64,000 nucleotides of DNA, from the NCBI GenBank assembly GCA_009846685.1, contig VWVY01000001.1, forward strand, positions 124,001 to 188,000, in the 5' to 3' direction. The notes under the pieces were generated by a model. That model was not told the origin of the DNA and made no database searches. It saw nothing but the letters and a program-made list of their open reading frames with translations. The position numbers were made by a program, and so were the translations under genes. Positions 18,991 to 29,437 of this stretch are shown piece by piece. Origin of the DNA: Rhizobiales bacterium SYSU XM002 (GTDB lineage Bacteria; Pseudomonadota; Alphaproteobacteria; Rhizobiales; Beijerinckiaceae). Every line of letters begins with the position of its first letter. Position 1 is the stretch's first letter.

Positions 18991-19910
18991 TAGGGCACGC
19001 GCGACCACCCTGCGAGCGCCTGCTGGGCGATGCTGATCGCCTCGGCAAGCGCGCGGATGTCTGCTGTGCGCGGGCTCTCGCGCCGCCAGAGCAGGCCGAG
19101 AACCCGGCTCGGTTCCGGTTCTTCGAGCCGCAGGATACGGATATCCTCGCTGCGTGCCTCGGCGGTCACGGCGATTTCCGGCAGGAGCGTCATCCCGAGC
19201 CCGTTTGCGACCATGCGCATGATCGTCGCGAAGCTCGATGCGCCGAGTGTGTTGTGGCTGCTGACCTGGCGCAGGGCGCAATAGCGGATCGCCTGATCAC
19301 GGAAGCAATGACCTTCTTCGAGCAGCAGCAACGGCTCGCGCCGGAGCCAGTCCTCCGAAAGAACAACCCGCCCCTCGGTCTCGTGATGGTGTGGCGCGGC
19401 CAGGACAAACCGGTCTTCGAACAGCGCGAGACTCTCCAGATCTGGATGCGCAATCGGCAGTGCCGCCAGCATCACGTCGATTCGTGCGGCTTCCACCTCA
19501 TCGAGGAGGATCGCCGTCTGCGTCTCCCGGACGTGGAGTTCGAGATCGGGATAGGTCTGGCGCAGGAAAGGCAGAAGCGTCGGCAGGAGATAGGGCGCGA
19601 CTGTGGGGATGATGCCGAGCCGTAGTCGCCCGGCGAGCGGCGCGCTGCTCGCCTGCGCGGACTGAACGAGGTCTTCCGCTTCGCGCAGCAGCTTTCGCGT
19701 CCGCTCGGCAATGCGTTGTCCGGCTTCGGTTAGCACCGCGCCGCGCCGTCCCCGTTCGACCAGCCGGGCACCGAGCTGATTCTCCAGCTCCTGAATCTGA
19801 ACCGTCAGCGCTGGTTGAGACACGAAACAAGCCTCTGCGGCCCTGCCAAAATGGCCGATGCGGGCGAGGGCGTCAAAATACTGTAGCTGCCGGAGCGTAA
19901 TGGTGAGCAT
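18990..19910 (-). CDS. oxyR: LysR-type peroxide sensor OxyR
   Basis: This is a 306-residue LysR-family regulator with an N-terminal helix-turn-helix and a sensor domain carrying the redox pair C202 and C211 in GHCFRDQAIRYC, the same spacing as C199/C208 of E. coli OxyR. Peroxide oxidation to the disulfide would activate catalase expression. It is transcribed divergently from katG, the typical target arrangement. The last base of its stop codon borders the mosaic palindrome. Confidence 0.95.
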   Translation of the reverse strand: MLTITLRQLQYFDALARIGHFGRAAEACFVSQPALTVQIQELENQLGARLVERGRRGAVLTEAGQRIAERTRKLLREAEDLVQSAQASSAPLAGRLRLGIIPTVAPYLLPTLLPFLRQTYPDLELHVRETQTAILLDEVEAARIDVMLAALPIAHPDLESLALFEDRFVLAAPHHHETEGRVVLSEDWLRREPLLLLEEGHCFRDQAIRYCALRQVSSHNTLGASSFATIMRMVANGLGMTLLPEIAVTAEARSEDIRILRLEEPEPSRVLGLLWRRESPRTADIRALAEAISIAQQALAGWSRVP

Positions 19911-19998
19911 CGTCGTCGGCCTGTCGGGATTGAAGCGGGATCATGGCAAGGCGTTGAAGGGTTTGAGGAACTGTCGCGAGCAACAACAAGACCAAGTT

Positions 19999-20027
19999 TA
20001 TCATTAGATTAAATTATCGTAATGATA
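19999..20027. promoter_or_regulatory. Palindrome in the oxyR-katG intergenic region
   Basis: Perfect 8-bp inverted arms (TATCATTA and TAATGATA) flank 13 AT-rich bases, midway between oxyR and katG. This is a strong candidate OxyR binding region or part of the divergent promoters. It does not match the full four-block E. coli OxyR consensus, so the assignment is by position. Confidence 0.55.
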
Positions 20028-20123
20028 GGAAAATTCAATTTTTGCCAATGGCTCGCGTCTGCTAGCCATCAACAGGATCACAGCGCCGATCAGGTTGCTG
20101 TCGCAATTCGCAAACAGGCTTAG

Positions 20124-22340
<2,217 letters not shown>

Positions 22341-22386
22341 AGCAAGCGCAGCTCGAGTTCCACGGCTCTGCCCCCCGGAGCCTTGG

Positions 22387-22417
22387 CGCCGCCTCCTCGT
22401 GAGGCGGCGTTATTTTT
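22387..22417 (+). terminator. Rho-independent terminator of katG
   Basis: A perfect 9-bp GC-rich stem (CGCCGCCTC/GAGGCGGCG) with a 5-base loop is followed directly by TTATTTTT. It begins 47 bases after the katG stop codon. Confidence 0.9.
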
Positions 22418-22425
22418 GGGACTGG

Positions 22426-23895
22426 TCAGGTTCCGCAGAACGTGCGGTATGGGCCGCAGCTTTCCGGGGCTGGCGCGGTCAACGCTTCCATGCCGGGCCT
22501 CGCCTCGAACGGTGATTGAAGCGCGGTGAGCAGGGCGTCGAAAGTTTCCATGTTGCCAGAATAGGCATCATCCAGCGCCGCCTCAACCAGGTGGTTGCGG
22601 GGAATGTAGAGCGGGTTGATGCGGTTCATCCGTGCGGGAATCTCGCCCGGCGCGGAGGATTCCGCGGCAATGCGCTCCCGCCAGCGAAGGAGCCAAGCGC
22701 GGGCTTCTCCATGCCCGCCGAGCGCGGCGATGGCAGCTTCTCCGCCCCCGGTGACGGCACCGGCCAGCGACCGGAAAAACCCGGTGTAATCGGTACCGGC
22801 CTGCGCCATTATCGCGAGCATGTCGCCCGCGAGGGCGCCATCCTTCTCGTCTTCCCGCGCGAGGCCCAGCTTTGCCCGCATGCCGGCGAGCCAGAAGCGC
22901 TGATACTGGCTGCGGAACTGGTCGAGAAGCTCGGTTGCAGGCGCGACGGCCTTTGCTGGGTCATCTGGCGCGATCAGCGGTAGCAGGCTTTCCGCGAAGC
23001 GCGCGAGGTTCCACACCGCGATCCTCGGCTGGTTGCCGTAGGCGTAGCGACCCTGCCTGTCGATCGACGAAAACACCGTCTCCGGATTGTAGCGATCCAT
23101 GAACGCGCAGGGGCCGTAATCGATGGTTTCACCGGAGATCGTCATGTTGTCGGTGTTCATCACGCCGTGAACGAAGCCGACGAGCATCCATTGCGCGACG
23201 AGGCTGGCCTGCCGTTCGACCACCGCCGCGAGCAACGCGAGATACCGGTCGTCGCGCGTTGCCAGCGCTGGATAATGACGCCGCAGGGCGTAGTCGGCGA
23301 GTTTTTTCAACCGGGCGTGGTCGCCACACGCAGCGAAAAATTCGAAGGTGCCGACCCGGAGGTGGCTCGCCGCAACGCGCGTCAGCACCGCGCCAGGGAG
23401 GAGGGCGTCGCGGTAGATCGTCTCGCCAGTCGTCACCACGGCGAGCGCCCGGGTCGTGGGAATGCCGAGCGCGTGCATCGCTTCGCCGATAAGGTATTCG
23501 CGCAGGACAGGCCCGAGCACGGCCTTGCCGTCGCCCCGGCGTGAGAAAGGCGTCGGGCCGGAGCCCTTCAAGTGAAGGTCGCGTCGGCGGCCATCCCGAT
23601 CGATCGTCTCACCGATCAGCAGCGCGCGGCCATCGCCGAGTTGCGGCGAGAACTGGCCGAACTGGTGCCCGGCGTAGACCATCGCGAGCGGTGTCGTCCC
23701 CTCGAGACTGTCCATGCCGGCGAGGAGGCGGGCGGCATCCTCACGGTTCTCGAACCCCGAGGGCAGGCCCAGTTCGTCCGCAAGCGCGCGGTTGAAGCGC
23801 AACAGGCGGGGTTCGGGCACCTTCGCACCGGTCCACGGCACGTAGAAGCCTTCCATCTCCCGCGCGAATTCGTTGTCGAGGCGTGGCGCCATCAT
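22426..23895 (-). CDS. selO: Protein adenylyltransferase SelO (YdiU family)
   Basis: This is a 489-residue pseudokinase-fold enzyme that transfers AMP to protein hydroxyl groups, linked in other bacteria to redox stress. Visible signatures are HLKGSGPTPFSRRGDGKAVL, LREYLIGEAMHALGI and HGVMNTDNMTISGETIDYGPC with the metal-binding Asn/Asp. The C-terminus ends FCGT, with cysteine at the place where some family members carry selenocysteine. It is followed after 10 bases by the GNAT-nitrilase gene in the same direction. Confidence 0.93.
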   Translation of the reverse strand: MMAPRLDNEFAREMEGFYVPWTGAKVPEPRLLRFNRALADELGLPSGFENREDAARLLAGMDSLEGTTPLAMVYAGHQFGQFSPQLGDGRALLIGETIDRDGRRRDLHLKGSGPTPFSRRGDGKAVLGPVLREYLIGEAMHALGIPTTRALAVVTTGETIYRDALLPGAVLTRVAASHLRVGTFEFFAACGDHARLKKLADYALRRHYPALATRDDRYLALLAAVVERQASLVAQWMLVGFVHGVMNTDNMTISGETIDYGPCAFMDRYNPETVFSSIDRQGRYAYGNQPRIAVWNLARFAESLLPLIAPDDPAKAVAPATELLDQFRSQYQRFWLAGMRAKLGLAREDEKDGALAGDMLAIMAQAGTDYTGFFRSLAGAVTGGGEAAIAALGGHGEARAWLLRWRERIAAESSAPGEIPARMNRINPLYIPRNHLVEAALDDAYSGNMETFDALLTALQSPFEARPGMEALTAPAPESCGPYRTFCGT

Positions 23896-23905
23896 GATGA
23901 TTCGT

Positions 23906-25525
23906 TCAGCCCTTGCGCTCGTCGCGCCACGTCAACCGATAGAGATCGAAGCGGCGGTCACGCAGGTTGCGCACCGTGCCCTCGCGCCGCGCCCAGGCGA
24001 GATCCGACAGGTCGAGATCGGCAACGGCGATGGTTTCGACGTTCTCGGTCGTCTCGGCGGCGACGCCGTCGCGGGCGAACGGGAAATCGCATGGGGTGAG
24101 GATGCAGGACTGGGCGTATTGCACATCCATGTTCTCGACACCGGGCAGATTGCCGACGTTGCCCGACATCACGACATAGCACTGGTTTTCGATGGCACGG
24201 GCCTGCGAGCAATAGCGAACGCGCAGGTAGCCCTGCCGGTTGTCCGTGCAGAAGGGGACGAATAGCAGTTTCGCGCCTTCATCCGCCAACCGGCGGGCAA
24301 GTTCGGGAAATTCGCTGTCGTAACAGACCATGACGCCGATTGGCCCGCAATCGGTGTCGATGGCGTGGACCTGGTTGCCGCCCTTGATGTTCCACCAGTT
24401 TCGTTCGTTGGGCGTAGGGTGGATCTTTTCCTGCGCATGCACCGTTCCGTCCCGCAGGAAGACGTAGGCGACATTGCGAATATCGCCTTCGCCGACCCGC
24501 GTCGGGTGCGAGCCGCCGATGATGTTGATATTGTAGGAAAGCGCCATCTGCCGCATCGCCGCGACGAAAGGTTCGGTATGGGCGGTCAGCGCCTCGATCG
24601 CCTCGACCGGGCCGAGACGCTTCTTTTCCAGCGCGAGAAGCTGAAGCGTGAACAGCTCGGGAAAGACGACGAAATCCGATTTGTAATCGGAGACGACATC
24701 GACAAAATACTCGATATTCGCGATGAATTCCTCGAAACTGCTTACGGCACGCTGCTGGAACTGGACGGTCGCGACCCGGACCCAGTCCTTCGGTCGCATC
24801 GCACGTTTCGCCGGTGCCGCTTCCTGATCGACGTAGGGGTTGCGCCACACCATATGGCTGGCGTGGCCGAGGCTGTCGCTGTCGCTCGGCAGGTAGCCGT
24901 GCAGCACGCCGATCGGCTCGAACCCGTTGCCGATCTGGAAGGAAATAACCTGATCGCGCAGGCGGCGGGCCTTCACTGCGTCGAGATAGGCCTCGGGCTT
25001 GCCGAATTCCTTGATTTTCCGCGCGAGGCCGGGCATACGGCCGCCGAAGACAATGCCTTTGAGTTCCAGTTCCTCCGCGAGACGCTTGCGCGCCTCATAG
25101 AGCCGCTGGCCGATGCGCAGGCCGCGCCAGTCGGGATCGACGCAGACCTCCATGCCATAGAGCCACGGGCCGGCGGGATCGTGCCGCGAGGCATAGCCAC
25201 CACCGGTGATCTCCGCCCAGTTGTGATCCGAGAGCGCGGTCGCCTCGTCGATGCGGAACGTTGCGGCATAGCCGACGATCCGATCGTCATATTCCGCAAC
25301 GAACTGGCCCTCGGGGAAGGTGGTGATCTGCCCCTGAAGATTGCCGGCCGAATAGACGGGCAGATTGGGGTAGGCCCGCTTCATCATCACGATGATGTCG
25401 GGAATGTCCTTGCGGCGCGCATGGCGGATCGAGAGCTTCTCGCTGGTCGCCGAACGCGCGGACTTGCTGCGGGTCGCAGGGCGCTTGCGCGCAGCCGAAC
25501 CCGGATTCATTGTCGGTTTCATCAT
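23906..25525 (-). CDS. Fused GNAT acetyltransferase and nitrilase-type amidohydrolase
   Basis: This is a 539-residue two-domain protein. Residues from about 30 to 220 form a GNAT N-acetyltransferase (SIRHARRKDIPDII, DPDWRGLRIGQRLYEARK), and about 250-530 form a carbon-nitrogen hydrolase with the Glu-Lys-Cys triad (FPELF, AQEKIHPTPNE, VMVCYDSEFPE). The architecture matches the B. subtilis YhcX-type family. The substrate is unknown. It is probably co-transcribed with selO downstream. The first ATG is used; ATGs a few codons later are possible. Confidence 0.88.
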   Translation of the reverse strand: MMKPTMNPGSAARKRPATRSKSARSATSEKLSIRHARRKDIPDIIVMMKRAYPNLPVYSAGNLQGQITTFPEGQFVAEYDDRIVGYAATFRIDEATALSDHNWAEITGGGYASRHDPAGPWLYGMEVCVDPDWRGLRIGQRLYEARKRLAEELELKGIVFGGRMPGLARKIKEFGKPEAYLDAVKARRLRDQVISFQIGNGFEPIGVLHGYLPSDSDSLGHASHMVWRNPYVDQEAAPAKRAMRPKDWVRVATVQFQQRAVSSFEEFIANIEYFVDVVSDYKSDFVVFPELFTLQLLALEKKRLGPVEAIEALTAHTEPFVAAMRQMALSYNINIIGGSHPTRVGEGDIRNVAYVFLRDGTVHAQEKIHPTPNERNWWNIKGGNQVHAIDTDCGPIGVMVCYDSEFPELARRLADEGAKLLFVPFCTDNRQGYLRVRYCSQARAIENQCYVVMSGNVGNLPGVENMDVQYAQSCILTPCDFPFARDGVAAETTENVETIAVADLDLSDLAWARREGTVRNLRDRRFDLYRLTWRDERKG

Positions 25526-25589
25526 CGCCCCAATGTAGGGCGAAACGGCATCGGCGCAAACCGGCGGGGCAAAACCCTGTCTTTCGAGG

Positions 25590-27674
25590 TCAGGAGCGCG
25601 TACGGTTCGGCTTCGGGAATACGCCCTTGGTCGTGAATTTCTGGCCTTGCGGCTGCCGACCGCTCTTTGGTGAGAAACGCTTGCCTTCGCCGCCCGACTT
25701 GCCAGTTCCGGCAGGCTGCCAGTTCGGAACGAGGTGATGCTTGCCCGGACCGATGAGATCGGCGCGGCCCATCTCTTTCAACGCCTCGCGCAGAAGCGGC
25801 CAGTTTTCCGGGTCGTGATAGCGCAGGAACGCCTTATGCAGCCGCCGCTGCCGGAGCCCGCGAACAGTATCGACCGGGTCGGAAGCACCGCGCCGCACCG
25901 GGCGGAGTGGATTGACGCCAGAGTGATACATCGCCGTCGAGAGAGCCATAGGTGAAGGAAGAAAAGTCTGAACCTGGTCCGCGCGATAACCGTTTTTCTT
26001 CAACCAGATCGCGAGGTTCATCATGTCCTCGTCCGTTGTCCCCGGATGCGCGGCGATGAAATACGGAATGAGGAAATACTTCTTGCCTGCCTTCTGCGCA
26101 GCAGCGTCGAACAGGCGCTTGAAGGCATCGTAGGAACCGATGCCGGGCTTCATCATCTTCGAGAGCGGACCGTCCTCGGTGTGCTCCGGCGCGATCTTGA
26201 GATAGCCGCCGACGTGATGCTCGACGAGTTCCTTGACGTATTCCGGGCTCTCCACAGCGAGATCGTAGCGCACGCCCGAGGCGACATTGACCTTTTTCAC
26301 GCCGGGAATGGCGCGTGCCTTGCGATAGAGCTGGATCAGCGCCTCGTGGCTCGTGTTGAGGTTCTTGCAGATATCGGGATAGACGCAGGAGGGGCGGCGG
26401 CAGACCGCCTCGATCGCCTTGTCCTTGCAGCCGATGCGATACATGTTCGCGGTCGGCCCGCCGATATCGGAAATGACGCCGGTGAAGGCGTCGTCCTTGT
26501 CGCGGATATCCTCGATTTCCTTGAGGATCGAGCCTTCCGATCGCGACTGGATCACGCGGCCCTCGTGCTCGGTGATCGAGCAGAACGAGCAGCCGCCGAA
26601 ACAGCCGCGCATGATCGTCACCGAATGGCGGATCATCTCCCAGGCGGGGATCTTCTGCCCTTCGTAGGATGGATGCGGGGCGCGGGCGTAAGGGAGTTCG
26701 TAGACCGCGTCCATCTCCTCGGTCGAGAGCGGGATCGGCGGCGCGGTCACCCAGAGCTGGCGATTGCCGTGCGCCTGCGTGAGCGGCCAGGCGTTGCCGG
26801 GGTTGCTCTCCTTGTGCAGGACGCGCGAGGCGCGGGCATAGGCCTCCTTGTCCTCGGAGACGACCTCGTAGGCGGGGAGGCGGATGACGCCCTTGCCGGC
26901 GGCGGCCTTCTCGTCGTTGCGGAGCTTGCCCTCGTCGCCATCCTGAAGGTCTTCGGCGGAGGCCTCGAACCAGCCTTCCGGCGTGCCCGAGCGGGCGAAC
27001 GCGATGCCGCGGATGTCGGAAAAGTCCTGATTGAGCCCGTTTTTGGCAATCCGGTGCGCGACCTCGACCAGCGCGCGCTCGGCGTTACCGTAGATCAGCA
27101 GGTCACCTTTCGCATCGAACAGGATCGAGCGGCGCACCTTGTCGGACCAGTAGTCGTAATGCGCGATGCGGCGCAGGGAGGCTTCGATGCCGCCGAGGAT
27201 GATCGGCACACCGGAAAACGCCTCGCGGCAGCGCTGGGCGTAGACTGTCACCGCCCGGTCCGGCCGCTTCCCGCCGGCACCACCAGGCGTGTAGTTGTCG
27301 TTGTGCCGGAGGCGCCGGTCGGAGGTGTATCGGTTGACCATGGAATCCATGTTGCCGCCGGTGATGCCGAAGAACAGGTTCGGCTTGCCGAGCGCGCGGA
27401 ACGGCGCCGCGCTTTGCCAGTCCGGCTGCGCGATGATGCCGACGCGGAACCCCTGCGCCTCCAGAAGCCGCCCGATGATCGCCATGCCGAAGCTCGGGTG
27501 ATCAACGTAGGCGTCACCCGTCACGAGGATGATGTCGCAAGAATCCCAGCCGAGACTGTCCATCTCCGCGCGCGACATGGGCAGGAAAGGCGCCGTGCCG
27601 AAGCGCTGCGCCCAGTACTTCTTGTAGGCGAAAAGTGGTTTGGTGCCTTCCGGCACGGGATTGAGCGAGGCCAT
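25590..27674 (-). CDS. YgiQ-family radical SAM protein
   Basis: This is a protein of about 694 residues with the radical-SAM cluster motif CFGGCSFC and the N-terminal [20 protein letters not shown] block typical of YgiQ (UPF0313). A basic C-terminal tail ([12 protein letters not shown]) is also usual. I chose the ATG at 27674 ([10 protein letters not shown]) because the 25 residues upstream do not fit the family. The reaction is unknown; family members bind an Fe-S cluster and SAM. Confidence 0.92.
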   Translation of the reverse strand: MASLNPVPEGTKPLFAYKKYWAQRFGTAPFLPMSRAEMDSLGWDSCDIILVTGDAYVDHPSFGMAIIGRLLEAQGFRVGIIAQPDWQSAAPFRALGKPNLFFGITGGNMDSMVNRYTSDRRLRHNDNYTPGGAGGKRPDRAVTVYAQRCREAFSGVPIILGGIEASLRRIAHYDYWSDKVRRSILFDAKGDLLIYGNAERALVEVAHRIAKNGLNQDFSDIRGIAFARSGTPEGWFEASAEDLQDGDEGKLRNDEKAAAGKGVIRLPAYEVVSEDKEAYARASRVLHKESNPGNAWPLTQAHGNRQLWVTAPPIPLSTEEMDAVYELPYARAPHPSYEGQKIPAWEMIRHSVTIMRGCFGGCSFCSITEHEGRVIQSRSEGSILKEIEDIRDKDDAFTGVISDIGGPTANMYRIGCKDKAIEAVCRRPSCVYPDICKNLNTSHEALIQLYRKARAIPGVKKVNVASGVRYDLAVESPEYVKELVEHHVGGYLKIAPEHTEDGPLSKMMKPGIGSYDAFKRLFDAAAQKAGKKYFLIPYFIAAHPGTTDEDMMNLAIWLKKNGYRADQVQTFLPSPMALSTAMYHSGVNPLRPVRRGASDPVDTVRGLRQRRLHKAFLRYHDPENWPLLREALKEMGRADLIGPGKHHLVPNWQPAGTGKSGGEGKRFSPKSGRQPQGQKFTTKGVFPKPNRTRS

Positions 27675-27904
27675 AACGGATCCAAAGATCGAAAAATCGG
27701 ATGTTGGCGAACCCCATACAGCAAAAAGTGTCAAAAAGGCAGATGCCAAAGCATCATCCCATCAACCGGGCGCCGGTCGATAGGAAAGATGATGTGGCAC
27801 AACGAAAAGATGCCGTTACTTTATCCCTCGACGCTCACGCTGCCTGCTCCTAGGATGCTGCATACACGCCGGAATCGGCGCTGCGTACGGGATCAAGCAG
27901 GCGG

Positions 27905-29155
27905 ATGCGCTATTCGGCCCTTTCGATCTTCCTTCAGGGACTGACCGGCAACAGGCGCTGGACCCCGGCTTTCCGCGCGCCCGAGCCGAAGCCGTATTAT
28001 GATGTGGTGATCGTCGGCGGCGGTGGGCACGGGCTCGCGACGGCCTATTACCTCGCCAGGGTTTTCGGCGTCGCCAATGTCGCCGTGCTGGAGAAGGGCT
28101 ACCTCGGCTCCGGCAATGTCGGCCGCAACACGACCATCATCCGCTCGAATTACCTGCTGCCGGGCAACAACCCCTTTTACGAGCTATCGCTGAAACTCTG
28201 GGAGGGGTTGGAGCAGGATTTCAATTTCAACGCGATGGTCTCGCAGCGCGGCGTGCTCAACCTCTACCACTCCGACGCCCAGCGCGATGCCTATACCCGG
28301 CGCGGCAATGCGATGCGCCTGCACGGCGTCGATGCCGAATTGCTCGACCGCGAGGCGGTGCGGGCCAAGCTCCCGTTTCTTGATTTCGACAACGCCCGCT
28401 TTCCGATCATGGGTGGGCTCCATCAGCCGCGCGGCGGCACGGTGCGCCACGATGCCGTCGCCTGGGGCTATGCGCGCGGCGCGGATAGCCGCGGCGTCGA
28501 TATCATCCAGCATTGCGAGGTGACCGGCATCCGCCGCGAGAACGGCGTTGTCACCGGCGTCGAGACCAGTCGCGGCTTTATCGGTTGCGGTAAGCTCGCA
28601 CTGGCGACGGCGGGGCACTCCTCCGTCACGGCGGCGATGGCGGGCCTGCGCCTGCCGATCGAGAGCCACGTGCTGCAAGCCTTTGTTTCCGAGGGCCTGA
28701 AACCGTTCATCGACTGTGTCGTCACCTTCGGCGCCGGTCATTTCTACGTCTCGCAGTCGGACAAGGGTGGGCTCGTCTTCGGCGGCGATATCGACGGCTA
28801 CAATTCCTACGCCCAGCGGGGGGCGCTGTCGCTCGTCGAACATGTCGCGGAAGCGGGCGTGGCGCTCATTCCGGCGCTCTCGCGTCTGCGGTTCCTGCGA
28901 AGCTGGGGTGGAATCATGGATATGAGCATGGACGGCTCGCCCATCATCGACCGCACGCCCATCGAAAACCTCTATCTCAATGCCGGCTGGTGTTACGGCG
29001 GCTTCAAGGCGACCCCGGCTTCCGGCTACTGCTTCGCCCATCTCATCGCCCGCGACGCATCGCATGAAACGGCACGCGCCTTCCGGCTGGACAGGTTCGA
29101 GCGCGGCTACCCGATCGACGAGAAGGGGTTGGGCGCGCAGCCCAATCTGCATTGA
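27905..29155 (+). CDS. soxB: Sarcosine oxidase subunit beta
   Basis: This is a 416-residue FAD-containing beta subunit of heterotetrameric sarcosine oxidase, which oxidises N-methylglycine to glycine. The FAD-binding motif is VVIVGGGGHGLATAYYLAR and the family region NVGRNTTIIRSNYL follows. It heads the operon soxB-soxD-soxA-soxG. It diverges from the YgiQ gene, with about 230 bases in between for promoters. Confidence 0.96.
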   Translation: MRYSALSIFLQGLTGNRRWTPAFRAPEPKPYYDVVIVGGGGHGLATAYYLARVFGVANVAVLEKGYLGSGNVGRNTTIIRSNYLLPGNNPFYELSLKLWEGLEQDFNFNAMVSQRGVLNLYHSDAQRDAYTRRGNAMRLHGVDAELLDREAVRAKLPFLDFDNARFPIMGGLHQPRGGTVRHDAVAWGYARGADSRGVDIIQHCEVTGIRRENGVVTGVETSRGFIGCGKLALATAGHSSVTAAMAGLRLPIESHVLQAFVSEGLKPFIDCVVTFGAGHFYVSQSDKGGLVFGGDIDGYNSYAQRGALSLVEHVAEAGVALIPALSRLRFLRSWGGIMDMSMDGSPIIDRTPIENLYLNAGWCYGGFKATPASGYCFAHLIARDASHETARAFRLDRFERGYPIDEKGLGAQPNLH

Positions 29156-29158
29156 ACG

Positions 29159-29437
29159 ATGGCGAGCCTGATCCCCTGTCCGCATTGTGGCACGAGGCCC
29201 CGCGAGGAATTCGCGGTGAAGGGCGATGCTGCGCCCATCCGCCCCGAGCTGGATGCGCCGGCGTCGGACTGGCACGAATATCTCCATCTGCGAGACAATC
29301 CGAAAGGTCGCCATCACGAGTTCTGGCATCACGTCTCCGGCTGCCGACGCTGGCTCATCGTCGAGCGCGATACAGCCAGCCATGAGATCTATTCGATCAC
29401 CGACGCAGCTTCCGCGAAACAGGGAGGCGGTGCATGA
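29159..29437 (+). CDS. soxD: Sarcosine oxidase subunit delta
   Basis: This is a 92-residue zinc-binding delta subunit with a CPHCG knuckle at residues 7-11 and a conserved HHEFWHHVSGCRRWL segment. It starts 3 bases after soxB and overlaps soxA by four bases (ATGA), which fits the fixed stoichiometry of the complex. Confidence 0.95.
   Translation: MASLIPCPHCGTRPREEFAVKGDAAPIRPELDAPASDWHEYLHLRDNPKGRHHEFWHHVSGCRRWLIVERDTASHEIYSITDAASAKQGGGA

Noticed and set aside
27742-27755. GATGC-CAAA-GCATC hairpin upstream of the YgiQ gene as a riboswitch or terminator
   Set aside because: The stem is only 5 bp and no conserved RNA features were recognised around it.
26046-27944. A 632-codon open frame antisense to the YgiQ gene
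   Set aside because: It shows no ribosome-binding site or recognisable motif; the YgiQ frame has a clear radical-SAM site.
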